Program-made: the position numbers and the translations under genes
Notes under the pieces: model-generated
What the model saw: the letters and a program-made list of their open reading frames with translations, nothing else
What the model was told of the DNA's origin: nothing
The model's database searches: none
Shown here: piece after piece, positions 36,604 to 50,558 of the stretch
Layout: the number at the start of each line of letters is the position of its first letter
Numbering within the stretch: position 1 is the stretch's first letter
Source: Diprion similis
Lineage: Eukaryota; Arthropoda; Insecta; Hymenoptera; Diprionidae
DNA: 64,000 bases
Assembly: GCF_021155765.1 (NCBI RefSeq)
Contig: NC_060105.1
Span: forward strand, 7,047,001 to 7,111,000
Reading direction: 5' to 3'

Positions 36604-39600
36604 TTAGGCTTAGACGTTGGTTGGATTTGCATGGAATTCCTCGTATAAATCAATGTAAAGGTTTGTGAACTTTGACCTTCCACATTTTTTTTACGTACCA
36701 AATTTTAGTACGATGCGAAAAGAGACGAGACTCATCAATACTTGTTTATTCCACTGAATTTCACCGGAGATATTCGTCAATATAAGGGCGTCTAATATTA
36801 TTCATATAATATATATGTATATGATAATATACATATGTATACTTCTTTGGTATTATACCACCATATGCGGCCATGAATGAAGCGAAACGGAAATTTTGTT
36901 CCTTGAAAATGTGGCAACGGATCGATGGATCGCCGTCTCATTATATCGCACGCCTTACGATCTAACAATTTTCGTTTTTTATTCCCCTCCTTTGTTGCCT
37001 CGGAGATCCTTGAAGGAATTTCTCTCGCAGGCTAGAATGACGTAAGGAAGGAAACATAATTATGAATCTAGAGTAAAGCATTTCAGCTATGCTATGTATT
37101 TTCATTAAAAACCGGAGCTTCGCTCCCGTTTCTTTATTTCTTTAGATCCCGAAGGGGGAAAGCGAAACTATGAATAGCCATTGTGCAGGCGTATCTGCAC
37201 ATTTACAGCTTCTTTATTTTTCCATTTTTCCTTTTGAAATATTGCTAAAGTTACGACGACGTATCCGCAGAGTTTCGTCATCTCGCTATCGCGGGGGAAA
37301 TGAAATATCGCAGATGAGATGCTGCAGAAGATGCCATGCTGTAGCCACCCGGTTTTTATGTATTAATATATAAATGTACACGTATATATATATATATATA
37401 TATATATATTACACACTTATACACGATAAATAACGTGAAACTTTTTTTTACCCATGAAGCGATAGCAATATCCATCTGTGGGTTCGTATCGACCTGCGTT
37501 TTGTCGAATATGCTTCAATAACCCCGAGCTTTACATATTTGTTCTGCAAGATTCAGCTTTCCGTATAGTTGGTTTTGCATGGTTGCAATATTTGTTTTGT
37601 TTTTTTATTCTCTCTTCACTCTTTCATCTGCTTCATTCCTTTTTCCTTTTTCCCATCATTTTTCAGCCTTTGATCGTCATGTACCTCCACCCACTTCGAT
37701 TCAGCCAGCTCAGTGCAAAAGTCAGAAGTTGACAGCCGTTGGGGATGTTGATCATGTTCGTTGGCCGTGAATAATTCTTCATAAATTGGTCGGAAAGTTG
37801 GAAGACAATTAGCGAATTTTCTTTTTTCGTTTTACTTTTCTTTTTTTTTTCTTTTTTTTTCTTGTCCTTCCCCCACTTTTTCCTGCATTATACAAATTAA
37901 CGATGATGCGAACATGTACGTTTATTTTTTATTCTTTTTATTCACTTATTTTCCGTCCCGACTTTCAAGTACTATCACGCTTGTAAAGAAAAATTCGGAT
38001 TTCCTTACGCCGTCTAAAATCCACGATCCGGAAGAAAATTCGGCGGTGACGAGAAGACGGGAATATCCCTGTTCAAATAACCCTAAGGGTTTACGGTGAG
38101 AAAAGTTTGATTTTCACGATTCGCTGGGTATTATATGTATTATATACGTATATATGCCGAGATACACGTATGTATGTGTATGTATATATGTATTACACAT
38201 ACATATTACATATTATACATATAGGGTATGGGTTACGTCAAGCCTCAGTCGACGAATTTTATTTCTTTTTTTTCTTCTCCCTTTTTAGATTTTTCCCCTC
38301 TTCTTCTTTTTCTTCTTCTTCTTCTTCCCTTCTGTTTTGTCCCTTCCTCGGGTTAGACTCCCTACTTTACTCTGTGTTTGAATTCGACAAATCGACCCTC
38401 AACTGTGATACCTGGGCGGCACGACCGAAGTAAGACACAAAAACGAGCCCATCATCCACGTTTTCATATAAAATATAGATTGTGTGACGAAAAGAAGAAA
38501 TTTCAATCCCGGTGTTTGACCGATGCAATAGTTGTTTTTATTGCTAATTTTTCGACGGTCATTGTATACTTCTCAACGATATCATTTTGGACAAAATTCG
38601 CTGAACAGTAGAGAATACCAAAAAGTGTTTAACAAAAAGAATTTCACCGAAAAATATCAGCTTACATATTTTTGGATATTTTCTTTCAAGCTTACCGACG
38701 GGATTTAGTCATCGTGGAAAAACGAAATATTTCCATAAATTAAATGTCATTTATTTTTATGTAGGCAAAAATTTACACGTGCCTCGCAGAGTTGAAAATA
38801 CAAAATTAAAGAACTGAAAGATTGAAAGTGAAGAAAAAACAAATCGAACCATTGGTAAAATGCTCGATGCCAACCAATTATAAATGACTTACTATAAATC
38901 GTAAAGGGTTCGTGTATTTTACTCAAAACGTGGTGAATAAGGTTGACAAAAATTCAATATAACCTTGTATTATTTATTACACCTAAACATGGAAGTAATA
39001 ATTTTATCTGGATCATTTTTCACGCTGCGGTGTCTCCAGCAAAACCAATTCAACATCGGAACGCAGTCTCGGTAATTATTTTCTATGTTATAAATATAAT
39101 AAATGATAATTCAGTCGTCAAAGAACGCTTCGTATCTCTCAGAGTTAGAACATGATTTGCTACTTTTACTGCCGTTTGTTCAACGAACCGAAAATTCGCT
39201 ACTCGTTTCAATTATTTCTTTTCTTCAATCATACCCTGACCATTGCGAAATCGTTTCGTTTATCGTGAAAAATTTCCCTTCTACAAATTCGATGAAATTA
39301 AGTTTTACTTGAGAAAACTGAGGCACTTTCCATCGTTCACCACTTGAGTATTAAAATATTATCGCTTGCATGCACATTTTCAGCACCAAGCGGTACGATT
39401 CGCTATGTTGTAGGTAGATACACGCGGTTTTGAAAGCCACCTACTCTGGCGCGGTGATAATTTAGCGAACGGAGAGAAAAGGTGGGAGGCTGACTCACGT
39501 CGGTGATTTGGAACTCTTCCAAAATATTCGCGTATCAGGCTGTGTATTAGTTTACAAAGAACAGATACACCTGCAGCATTGTTTGGCGGACGCGTTTTTC

Positions 39601-40800
39601 TCGAGTCATCTCCTTGGGTTTTCCCCTGCGAGACGAGACGAGAATCTCAAATCGTTGATTTCTCGGTTAATTTCAGTGTTCTTTTGTACTTCGTCGTCGC
39701 TAAATAGTTATTAAAATATTTTTCCTCATGTATTAGCGTCACGTGTGATGAAATATCGATGCGTGGATGCACGAAGTCGGTTTTATTCTATTATATGAAC
39801 ATACGCCTCACATCTATCACAACGTTATAAATTCTCCGTCGTCGTTCGTGTAGCTGCGGAGAAACGAGCGGAATTTCAACTAGGGTAACCGGAACTTCAA
39901 CTCTTATACGAGGTACCCGACAACGGTGAGAAATTTTCCACCTCGATTCCTCGTATCTACATGTATATCATATGTGGATATACACACATACGCGTAAAGT
40001 CCGTATGTATCTATGTGTGTAGGATGACGTCATTCTATGACTGACGCAAAGCGTCGTCGTGGAGAAATGAGGAATATCCCAACCGTAGAGACGTTGAATG
40101 TGCGTGTCTGTACTTTCCATACTCCAAGAATCTACAACTTTGTTCAATCTTCTTAATTGATGTTGGATTCGTTGAACAAATAAAAATTGGCATTTTTTAA
40201 AAACAGAGATGCTGTATCTGTCGGTTGTAAATTTTTCCGACATTTTTCTATCTCGTTTCTTTTTACAATGTAACAGGAAACTGCGATTTCCAAACCACAA
40301 TAATCATATATGGATTCCAGAGTGTATTATTCATGCAAGAATTTTGAAGTTTCGTTATACATATAAATATTAATGGTACTTTTTTTTTACCATAACTTTA
40401 CCATAAACTAAATAGATAATTTACATAACGAGCAAATTCAATTTTGAAATAACAAAAAATGTAGCATCGACAATTGAAATCAAATCACTGTCACATTTTC
40501 TTGTAATTCGAACGGTAGTGAATAGTTATTACAACGATACCTTATAGTTCACTAGAATTCTTTAATACCTGACTAGTAACAGATAAAAATCTGAAATTTT
40601 ATCTCTGAGTGAATTGAAAATTGTTAGGTAAAGGTCGAAGGTTGTACAGGAATAAATAAAATGTGCGAAAGGTCGGTGGATGCACAGGGTAGAAGGTGCG
40701 TAACTACTACTCCAAAATTAGATCCCGCGACCCACCCTTCGGCATAATTTCACCCCCTACACTCTTTTGTTTGCCCAGTTGCATTATCCGTAAGGGTTGA
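36604..40800. other. Non-coding stretch with one signal-peptide-like open frame
   Basis: No supported gene. It holds TA/CA-rich tracts at about 36810-36845 and 38130-38225 and T-rich tracts around 37830-37860. One frame at 37914-38095 starts with a hydrophobic segment, MYVYFLFFLFTYFPSRLSS, and ends at a donor-like TTTACG|GTGAGA. It is discussed among the findings and is not asserted as a gene. Confidence 0.35.
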
Positions 40801-41499
40801 TCAAAGTACCAGCAAATAAGATGTTGCCGTTATTCTGTGTATTAAGGACTCCGTATTAAGTGAAGTAAGGCAAGGTAAGAGGCTTTGAGCCGACTGTATC
40901 GCATCCGAAAGTAGAGTGCAAAGTCGGTGGAAAATATCGAGGGAAAGAGGGTCGCTCCGTATTACCTCCAAAAAGATCCTCGTCTCCAAAGATGATTATT
41001 TTTTCCTTCAAGCCTGTGTTTCGGCTGTCATCCTCCCCGAAAATTCGATTTCGAATTCCCATTGTCTTTGATGGAGTTTTTAAACTCACGGGGTAAAAGT
41101 ATAAACGACCTCGTTCAACCCTAAGGCGGATTTTGTACTTACACTGCGGTGTGACAATATTCGAGTCAAGTGCAAAAGCGCTCGATGCTTTATTAGACAA
41201 CTCGGTAAAATTCGCAAATCGCGCGAGGATAGGCGGGATCCTTCGCTATATACCGACGATTTTATCCAATCTGTGTTGAGATTTTTACTCGTGAAAGAAG
41301 TTTTTCACTCAGGGTGAATAAAATATACCTACATATGTTTATAGGGTGATTTCTGTTCGTTTTTATACCTATACGGTTAACTTTCTTTCTCTCCTAGAGA
41401 CTGCACGATGAATATAAGCTTCCAAATTCACTTAATAGATCAAAAAATTTCCATTTTCTTTTACACATAAACTCAAATTCTGTATTCTATCAATTTCAG

Positions 41500-41555
41500 A
41501 TTGGCTCTCGGCTGTTCAAGTATAAACCTCAGCCAATTTGTCCTCCGGACGAAAG
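41500..41555 (+). CDS. Candidate 56-base internal exon of an unidentified plus-strand gene
   Basis: A good acceptor (TATTCTATCAATTTCAG) and a near-consensus donor (GAAAG|GTAAGC) bound 56 bases. In one frame they read IGSRLFKYKPQPICPPDE plus a partial codon, with no stop. Both splice sites are strong and the peptide looks ordered. No partner exon could be tied to it and I do not recognise the protein. Confidence 0.25.
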
Positions 41556-41584
41556 GTAAGCTCCTTTGCTTGCGTGTCATTTGT

Positions 41585-41620
<36 letters not shown>

Positions 41621-42289
41621 CAAGAATATCGTCTTATCGCTCGAATATATAAAACTACTATACATATAATGTGTCAGTTTGTTACACACAAGTGCCTGTC
41701 AAAATGGCGGGATTGAAATTCCGAATTTGAAAAGTTGCGACAGCGCCGAATTCCCAATCTTTCGATGACAAAACTTGAAGTAAAGAAATCATACTTTGAC
41801 GGAACATGAAATTTTCGAATGGTTCGAAACCAAGTTTTCATTCACTCATTAAGGTCTTGTTATTGGAATTTTCGATCAGGTTTGATCGATTGAAATTAAA
41901 GGTGTACCGCGTCCAAGACGAATACTTCGCTTAAAAGTAAAAAAAAGCGAGGCCTGCGAGTCGGGACTAAAAATTTTTCAAACTCCTGCCTTGATAATCT
42001 CCTTCCTCAGCATTTCAATCAAGAAGTTTACCGCGCGTTCGACCTGGAAAACTCGTTCCATCCCTCGCGGCTGGTATAACAAGATATTGCAAAGTAATGG
42101 TCCTAACGAGCTGGCCGAAATAGGCGCAAGCGTCCAACGAACGTCCTCGGGACGATTTTCTCCGAGTACTTGCAAGCCCACAAATCGACTTGCATTACAC
42201 AAGAATGATCGAGCCACGCCTCGCAAATATTTGAACAATTTTCAATTTTCGTCACTCCTTTTTTCCCCACCTTTTGCACCAAGGTAAAT

Positions 42290-42292
<3 letters not shown>

Positions 42293-42327
<35 letters not shown>
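42293..42327. repeat. (CT)n microsatellite
   Basis: A near-perfect CT dinucleotide run of about 35 bases. Confidence 0.9.
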
Positions 42328-42334
<7 letters not shown>

Positions 42335-42619
42335 TTTCTCTGTGTGTATATACTAAACTTTCCACCGTCAGAATTCTTTACGCTCCACGATTTTTCAACT
42401 TTGGCTTTTCAGCTGGATCTATACCGTGTTGTACATAAGTTAGGTGTAGTTTGACGTAAGGAAAAAAGCAACACCGGCGCAAGACTTTCCAGGCTGATGG
42501 CATAACTTTTTAGCGCATCTGGGGCTCCGGCGTCGTTACAGGCATTAGCGTCGATTCGCTCTTTTGAAAACCAGCGTCGTCGTCGCGTCCACTTCATTGT
42601 TGAAAAGTTTCTTTTCTCC

Positions 42620-45600
42620 GCTTGTCTCAGTCTTTTTTGTTCGCATGCGCTCCTCGCTTTTCACTCTCATGTCTTAGTATTTTTTCTAGCTGTTTCTTCG
42701 CGTCATTTTTTCACCTTCTATTTCTCTGCATTTTTTTTTTTCTTCGCTATCTCGAACCCCTTAAAACACCAATTTTCATCCTTCGTGAGGTGCATGGTTT
42801 TCATTTTATACGAAAGTCTACAGCATTGTCCGATTTTTCTCCGGATTAGTACCTACTCGCGGGAGGGTTGCGAATTAATGGACCTCGTAAATCGACGGAG
42901 AAGAATTCTGGCGAGTTGGTCGAGGTGAAAGAAAGAGAGAGAGAGAGAGAGGGGAAAAAGACAAAGCTTAGTAAAGGTACATGGTGTGGAAGAAAAAACC
43001 GTCGTTAAGAACTGGGGAAGCGTTGCCGCGTGTAGATAATCATGCAATAAACCCCCCGGTATTTAATTATTATACGCGCTGCGAAAATTCGAGTAACTAA
43101 TTACTATGGAAAAGTATATACCAAGAGCCGAGGCATGTGCCTCGACTTTTAATTATTATCACTCAAGGCCTTCGTGCCACGAGTCATGTGTAATATTTGA
43201 AAAAGAGCAATTTTTCGCTTTTCTCGTTTGTCCTGCTCTTGATTTTAGGGTTATCAAGTCATAAAAAAAAGAATTGCTGATCGATGGTTAACGAAAAAAT
43301 GGAAAATAGAAGGTGAGAGAAATTACTGGTTTGATTCGAGTGGGGCGATATAATGGCAAATGAAACTCCGCTTACTGTAACAATAACAATGTTTATCCAA
43401 CCGACTCTTCGCTCAGATCAGCCAGTCTAGAATTGTCTGCTCTTTACGATCCTTGTTCAATCCAGGATCTAGATTTATACCCAGAAGCTTCGTTCGGTTT
43501 TTTTCCCCGAATGATCCTAATCCTCGTCCTACCATTGTAAAGGCCTCGTAAATTCTTTAGTCACGTGCAATGAATACATATAAGGCATTCCAGCTGAACT
43601 GGAGACAGTTTTGGCCTCATGTTTTCGGATTCAGTTCTCGTTTTTTTCGAAATTAGCGAGTAAAGAATATCTAAGAGATTATTTCTTTTAATGAGATATT
43701 CCATATTATGTTAAATCACGGAAGAATTCGTCGTTCCTGTAAGATCTCAAACTTAATCCGAAATTGCGTACCTCCAAATTTAGAATATTTGAAAAACCTC
43801 TACAATACAGTCCAATAAGCAATGTCGGAGCAAAAAAAAACTGAGAATTCAAACTCGTTGAGATTTAATCTTGTTTAAAAAAAATCTCACCGTAACACTT
43901 GACATTAAAAATTTCCAAGTTCAATAAAGTAAAAATGTAATCCATCATGATTTGGGATTGTCAAAAAAGCGCATTGCTCAGTGAAGATTCTCTGGTTTCG
44001 TATTTTCATTTTTTTCAAATTGCTTAACTTTAATGATATAACCAACGAGGACTAAACAAGATTGAATTGCAACAGAGTTTCTATTTTATCAAATCGTGTA
44101 CGTGAAGCTTTTGTTCAAAACTTGCATCTCCCTCTATGAGACGAGTTTTTCGGATGCGTCTACTATTTCGGTCTGCAGACGAGTCAGGTTTGCGTGAGCT
44201 CCGACGTCAGTGGCTCGTTACAACGCAGTGATGCGTGATATTGCACGAGGGATGCTGCAAAGCACTCGCCCCTCTCGTAGTCTCGGTTCTCGCCAAGGCA
44301 ACAAAGCCGAGCTTTTTTCATTTCGATTTTTCAATTCAATGTCAGGCGAAGGTGAAATTGTCATCCATGGCAAAAACAATTAAGTATATATATTCTCCGA
44401 TCGAATTTCGGCCGCTGCAGCAAAGTCAGCCAGCCAACTCCATTTGTTAATTAAATGCCTTTGAGCTTAAAGCTGCGGAGTTGGAATAAGCAAACAACAT
44501 CGACTGAAACTCGTCTTTGACTCCTGCAAATTAACCGTACACAACTTTTCCTCGAGCGTGAAATAATTAAGTGAAGGATCCATCCTTCGATCTAACGCCC
44601 AATTTTCTCGGACGGATTCCCCGCATTCAACGAGGGTAAGAATTCCGGCGGAATTGGGGTGCGATTTCGCGAACAAACAGACCTGGATGCGCTGCGATTT
44701 TGGTGATGATGGATCGGTTTACTCGGGATCACTGACCAAGAGATTACACGGTGTCGTGGAAATTCCTCTCTCTATCAGATTCAGATCATTATCAACTCCA
44801 AAACCAATGACAACAGATGGCGATTAAATTATTTCAGCACCCAAATTCACATTAAGGGGTGACAAAAAAGGGTGAGGGTAGGTATATATAAAATTCGATC
44901 ATTTCTACGTTTAAATTTTAACCGTTCATCGTAAGCCGTTTTCAACGATGAGCGAATGATTTGATTATTTGACAGTCAATTTTGATTTGCGAGAGAGGCT
45001 TATTCACCGAGGAATCACACCCGAGCGAACGTGCTTTCTATTTTCGAAATACTGCAGCAGTGGCAGCAGCAAGAGTAATTACGAGATTAAATTATTCAGC
45101 TTCCCTAATTGTTCCGGAACCTAAGATTAATTATAAAGCTCTTTTACTGCAATGAATTACGTAAACCTCCGGCTAATTTTTCACTCTTGGATAATTATCC
45201 TCCGGCCAAGAGTGAAGGACCTGGTTCAGGATATTCTGTAATATTCGAACTCCTGTACCTACACAAGGTTATAATAATAAAGCTCAGGAATGCAAAGAAA
45301 ATAGTCGCAATGTCTCCAATAACGAAACGTGATCATTCGTTCAACATCTGTCAAAGCTCGCTGAGCAGGGTGGAAAACGGACGTTATTACGGTTCCCTGG
45401 CACCTGCGCCCTTTTTAATTTTCGCAAGAAATTCCTAGGGTCCCTTGTCCTCTCGTCAAGGTACATTTGACGGTTCCAGAGGGTAAAAAAAACCGGCGTA
45501 TCTCTATCGACTGACAGTTCAATACGGACTTGATTCGTATCAATTCAACAGAGCAAAATAAGAGAGGCAAGGAAAGAAAACAATATTGAATATGTCGAAC

Positions 45601-45916
45601 TGTAAGGTATTTTTTTTTTTTTTTAACGTATATCGTACGTTCGGAGAAAAATGTAATAAGGAGAATACGGAAGAAAAATATTGTGATTTTATTACTACGG
45701 GTACGTGTAAAAAAATTGCAACAGCAGTAGGGAAAATGGATGCAGATTTCAATTCGCTATTCAAAGCTTTCAAGGATGAAAGTAGCTTCAACAACAGTGT
45801 TTAATCGAAATTGTGCAAACTTTGAAACGCTTGCTGATTCAGAAAATGAATCGAGCCGAGAAGTGGGTCATATACCAACAAATAATAATAAACTATACAT
45901 TGTTCCAAGTAAATCA

Positions 45917-45954
<38 letters not shown>

Positions 45955-48580
45955 TTATACCGATGGGTTTTACACGCAGTCATCATATGCTGATGTAGCA
46001 GAATCATCCCTTCTCGAATAATATTGCGAATTGTTTGAAGACCAACATTATAAACGAAAATCCAGACGCGTATGTGTGTCTCATCGTGATTACGGAAACA
46101 GTTATATATATCCAACAAAACGAACCAATATCCGCTCGATGAAACGGTACTTCGTTTCGTTTTACAATATAGCGAATCCAATTTGCAGGGGGGTTCACGT
46201 GACTAAGGCTCCCTCAATTTTTTACGATTTATCCTGCGGTGGCCAATCGCAATGTGCTCAATAAACAATAAATGAACAGCAGCACGATATTTTCTCTGAA
46301 TAGGATCCAACTATACGGCGAACTCTGATTTTTTCATCGCGTCACGCCCGTTGGTTCTTCTTGTAATTTGTATTTAGACTTATTGCTCCTTGTAGAGAAG
46401 TTAGAAATCTAGACCACGTACTTTGCAATATTCTCTAAAGGCACGATGAGGGGAAGTGCAAACCGGTGAGCGAAGCTATTTCGGTTGAACTCCAATATCC
46501 GGGATAGAAACGGTTTTATTAACATAGCCTGGAGCTGTGCTCGCGATTTAATTTCAGCGTTTTTACTTTCTAAATAGCTTGAATCGTGAGTAACATTACA
46601 TAGGAAAGGGAAAACGTTTCGGCTACAAACTGCAGTGAGATGTCAAAATCTGATCTGCGAAATAATATTTTATCACTCTGAGGTTGTAAAACTGTGATAA
46701 AAAAAAAAACGCAGATCATTATGTGAATGATCTGTTCATTCTATCACTATCACAAATCTAAGATAAAATGAGCTAAGAATATAATATGAATAATTCTTTT
46801 TTTTCAAGTAGTAACAATTTTACGTTATTCACTTAGTGCGTTTTTTACGTATCTTATACGTTTGCAGATAAAAATAAACCAGATGGATAATACATTTTTT
46901 AAATTGACGATCTAAGCTGGATGAAATTGAAAATTCATTTCCAATTTAAACGTACGTGCCTATATATATAAAACTCGTATATAATTTACAACAAAATAAC
47001 ACAGCGGTGGAAAAAAATGATGATAAACAGAAATTACTTGCGCGGTATATCTGTTGAGGATGAGGGAAAAAGAGGATGAGAAAAATAAGGGGGAGAAAAA
47101 GCTATGAGATTGCATCAAGTCCAGGGATGATAATAAAATTGGCCGTTGGCAGTCCCTTGCTCGGGCTTTTGCCGGGATGAAAATACCGTCAGAGCCGAAT
47201 ACCCGAAAAATTATACCCGGATTCCCTTACGTTTCGAAAATTCGACGCCGACGCTACTTTGCAGTATTTGAAATTGAAATGTTTTCGTTCAACTTGATTC
47301 AAAACGATTCAACCGGTCGAATAACCGGGGTGACGTTCATGTTTTCACGTTTCGGAAAGACAAAGGATTGGAACACGGAATTTTTCCCTTCCAATTCGCA
47401 AAAGGGCGGAATAATTACGCGTCGTTCATAATCAACATCTGGCTATAACGGTTATTTGCATTTTCATATATACATTATTGACTAGCGGTTTCTACACTCT
47501 GCGGTAATTGTACTCGGTTTATTCCATTAATTTTGGCTCGATCCAAGTGAAAACCGTTTTAATAGTATTAAGTACATTTCTGTGGGTCTGAGTGATTTTT
47601 TTTCAGAACTGTTAATGCGTCGTAATTTTTTTTTAACATGAGCATCATTCCGTGGATAAATAATAAAATAATCTGTTTATGTTCAAACTAATTTCAGCTT
47701 ATTAATCATCAAAATTTATACAGCATATGTAAATGATCGAGTTAAAATTTTGTTGCCCAATTTAAATCTATACACTGTCATGAAGTTGATTTGATTTCAA
47801 TTCCTTGCAGGATCTCCGAGTATTGAAGAAAGAAAATTATACACTTCTTCAGATTTGCTAAAATTAAATTTTTCCAGATTCCTACAACCGATTCGACAAA
47901 TTTTTCTCCCCAATTTTCGCCGTCCATGCAGAAAAAAATTTCGAGTTGCAAAAAATTTCGAGACCTCACCGATCGAAAATTTAATTACAAACAAGTAGTT
48001 CTCTTCTTTCTTTCGTTAAGAATCTTCCTCCATTAATTGGCGTCGATTTGCACGGGGAATTAGTAAATTCCTGTCCCTGAAGTTTGGAAAAAAGCTTTCC
48101 ACCCTCGAATCCTTCGCTAAATACCCGAAGTATGTCGAATATGTATTTGCGTAGTGGAATTGCCGCAATTAGTTGAGAATATTGTTATCGTTGGCAGACC
48201 GAGTCTGCGGTTGTTGTTTGGGCGACATAGGAAAGAGGCTTAGTCCTTGTGGAAACTAAAAGGAAGCCCGAAGGCTTAATTGAACTCTACGTTATACGCA
48301 GCTGGAGAGTTGTACGGTGGCGAACTAACTAATTGTAAGTGCGGCCGCACCCATCATTCGGCAAACTTCCGGCCAATCCTCATTACTTCCACACCAATCA
48401 CCCGAGTTATTTCTAGCATTATTTTTTTACCCACAACGCCATTCCCATTTTAATTTCCTCACACGCTGCAAGCCTGGAATTGGCAGAACGAACAATTCAA
48501 GCACGATATAAGGAAGGTTGGAATAGAAAGTGCGACAGAAGTTAATCGAGATGAATTTAGTCAAGATGATATTCCATTAA
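42620..48580. other. Non-coding stretch
   Basis: No supported gene. The only frame that caught attention is at 45586-45804 on +, where residues after about 15 read as an acidic, lysine-rich peptide with three cysteines (EKCNKENTEEKYCDF). It has no recognisable family. A TA run lies just downstream at about 45918-45948. Confidence 0.35.
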
Positions 48581-48583
48581 TGT

Positions 48584-49041
48584 AGGAAAAAAAAAAGAAA
48601 AATTACGAATTTCGGCTACAATGGCACAAGTGTTGATGACGATTTTCAAGTCATCAATAAGTTAAGTTTATAGTTTAAGCAATCCTGTTGTCGAATCATT
48701 TCTCCACTGAAGAAATCACATTATTTTTTCCTTAATGAATTCATTAAAAACCTACAAAATTTGATCTTGACAACCAAGGAGTATTTTTTATCAAGGTATT
48801 GGTTTACTATTCATCGTTCAAAATAATTTCACCAATCATGTTTGTTTGATCAACTGAGGAGCCAGATAAAAAATACGAATTTGTTCATTTTTACAGAATT
48901 CATTTACGATCAAAGTGAGACCTAGTTCAATAAAATAGTTCACAGTAGAAATGATTTTATACCGGGATACATTAAAAGTCATCAATAATTATGCTATTGT
49001 AGTAAAAAATCAGGTTTTTTTTTTTTTCTTTTTAATTTTTC
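48584..49041. repeat. Diverged foldback element
   Basis: The left arm (about 48584-48640: an A-rich tract, then CTACAATGGCACAAGTGTTG ending GATGAC) is matched in reverse complement by the right arm (about 48979-49041: GTCATCAATAATTATGCTAT, then a T-rich tract). A further inner match, AATCATTTCT, occurs on the opposite strand near 48947-48956. There is no coding frame. It is probably an old MITE. Confidence 0.55.
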
Positions 49042-50463
49042 TATTCTCTACAAATATCGTTTCACCTAAATTCAACTCTATAGGCATATGAACTTCAGTT
49101 GTACTTTAAAACTGTAACTGTTCCCCCCGAATCCCTGATTGTCCAGATGATCCTGTAATTGCTCTGCAGACGTGTGTGCGATTGTCGTGGACAATTACAG
49201 AAATTGCCTACATCCCAGAAACACACATGTGTCCCTTTTGGCGAAACTACGTAGATACATAAGGATTACGATGACGAACCTACGTCACAACACAGTCCTC
49301 GTGGAAATTTTCCCATTGCTATAAATATGTAACAGATTTGCACAGCGAGCCGGCGTCTTAATTGATTCAATTCGTAATTCGTGAAAGCCCTTTCGACAAT
49401 TACCGGTTACTGTAGGGTAGACGGAGATGAATTGCTTCTGAATAAACTGTGGATTTGAACAGCGACTAATTCGGGCGACCATCTATTTTAACCAACGGAA
49501 TATCAAGACTGAGACGTAAAGTTGTACGTACTATACCTATAATATTGAACACAAATATTCGATCCTCATAACTCGGCAATCGACGTCTGAAACCGTAAGG
49601 ATTACCGATTTTTACCAATTTTTACCAACTTACGGTCTAATTGTTGATATGTTGGTGATAATGAATTGAAAAATTCGTCCATCCTTTTCCTCAACGTGTC
49701 CTCTTCCGTAATCCTTACAATGTTTAGGCTCTTTATTGCACCCTCGAACACGATTCACGCTTATAAGTTTCATCAGCTTACCGTTGGCCAATGTCCCTGT
49801 AATTTACGATCCCACGTCAACGCGTCACCGACTTGTTAATAGAATTACTGTACCGGCCAATTCAATTAGCTTCCCTCACAGACCGCGTGTTACAGTAGAA
49901 ATTTGGAAGTCAATTTTATTCGGAAAGATTATACACCGATGGGTTTTGGATTGACAAAATTTATAGATTCGAGTACTTTTAATTATTCGAGAATCGGATG
50001 TTTTTAGTCACGATGTACGGTCGAATTCACCTACCAAAATATTCAAAATCGTAAAAGAAAATCTCTGAATAAATCGCTGTAAACAAGGTAAATAAATTCT
50101 TCTCGAAAATTCGTGTTGCAGAGAATTTTGCACTTGCGTTTGTTCGCTTCGTTTCATTTGATGTAGAACATTAATTTCCATATCGTATCTGCGGCAAAGC
50201 TGGTACACTCAATGGAGACGAATCAATTCAATAAGAGTGAACCGCACGTGCAACTGCAATGCAGAATCCATGGAACAGCGACATATCGAGTAACTCGGAA
50301 CGTGACGTATATCAACTTCTGCTTAAAAGCCAGACCATCCATCCTATCGCAGAGAGGCGCGCTTCACATGCCTTACCAAGAACACGTTTGCAATATACTC
50401 GTATTATAACCAGAGTTGCGTTTTTACCTTCACTTTTAACTGCGATCCAGGTTGTGCGTCGAT

Positions 50464-50492
50464 GGAGTTTCCATGGCACGAGTGGAATTACC
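50464..50492 (+). promoter_or_regulatory. Two kappaB-like motifs upstream of defensin gene 1
   Basis: GGAGTTTCC (50464-50472) and GGAATTACC (50484-50492) each miss one G of the GGGRNNYYCC consensus bound by Rel proteins (Dif, Dorsal, Relish). They lie about 100-130 bases upstream of the likely start, where immune response elements of insect defensin genes usually sit. Short motifs like these also occur by chance. Confidence 0.3.
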
Positions 50493-50558
50493 ACCGTATA
50501 AACGTTTCGAGGAATCTGCCCTGGAAACAGAGTCACACCTCGTGATATACGGTAATCA

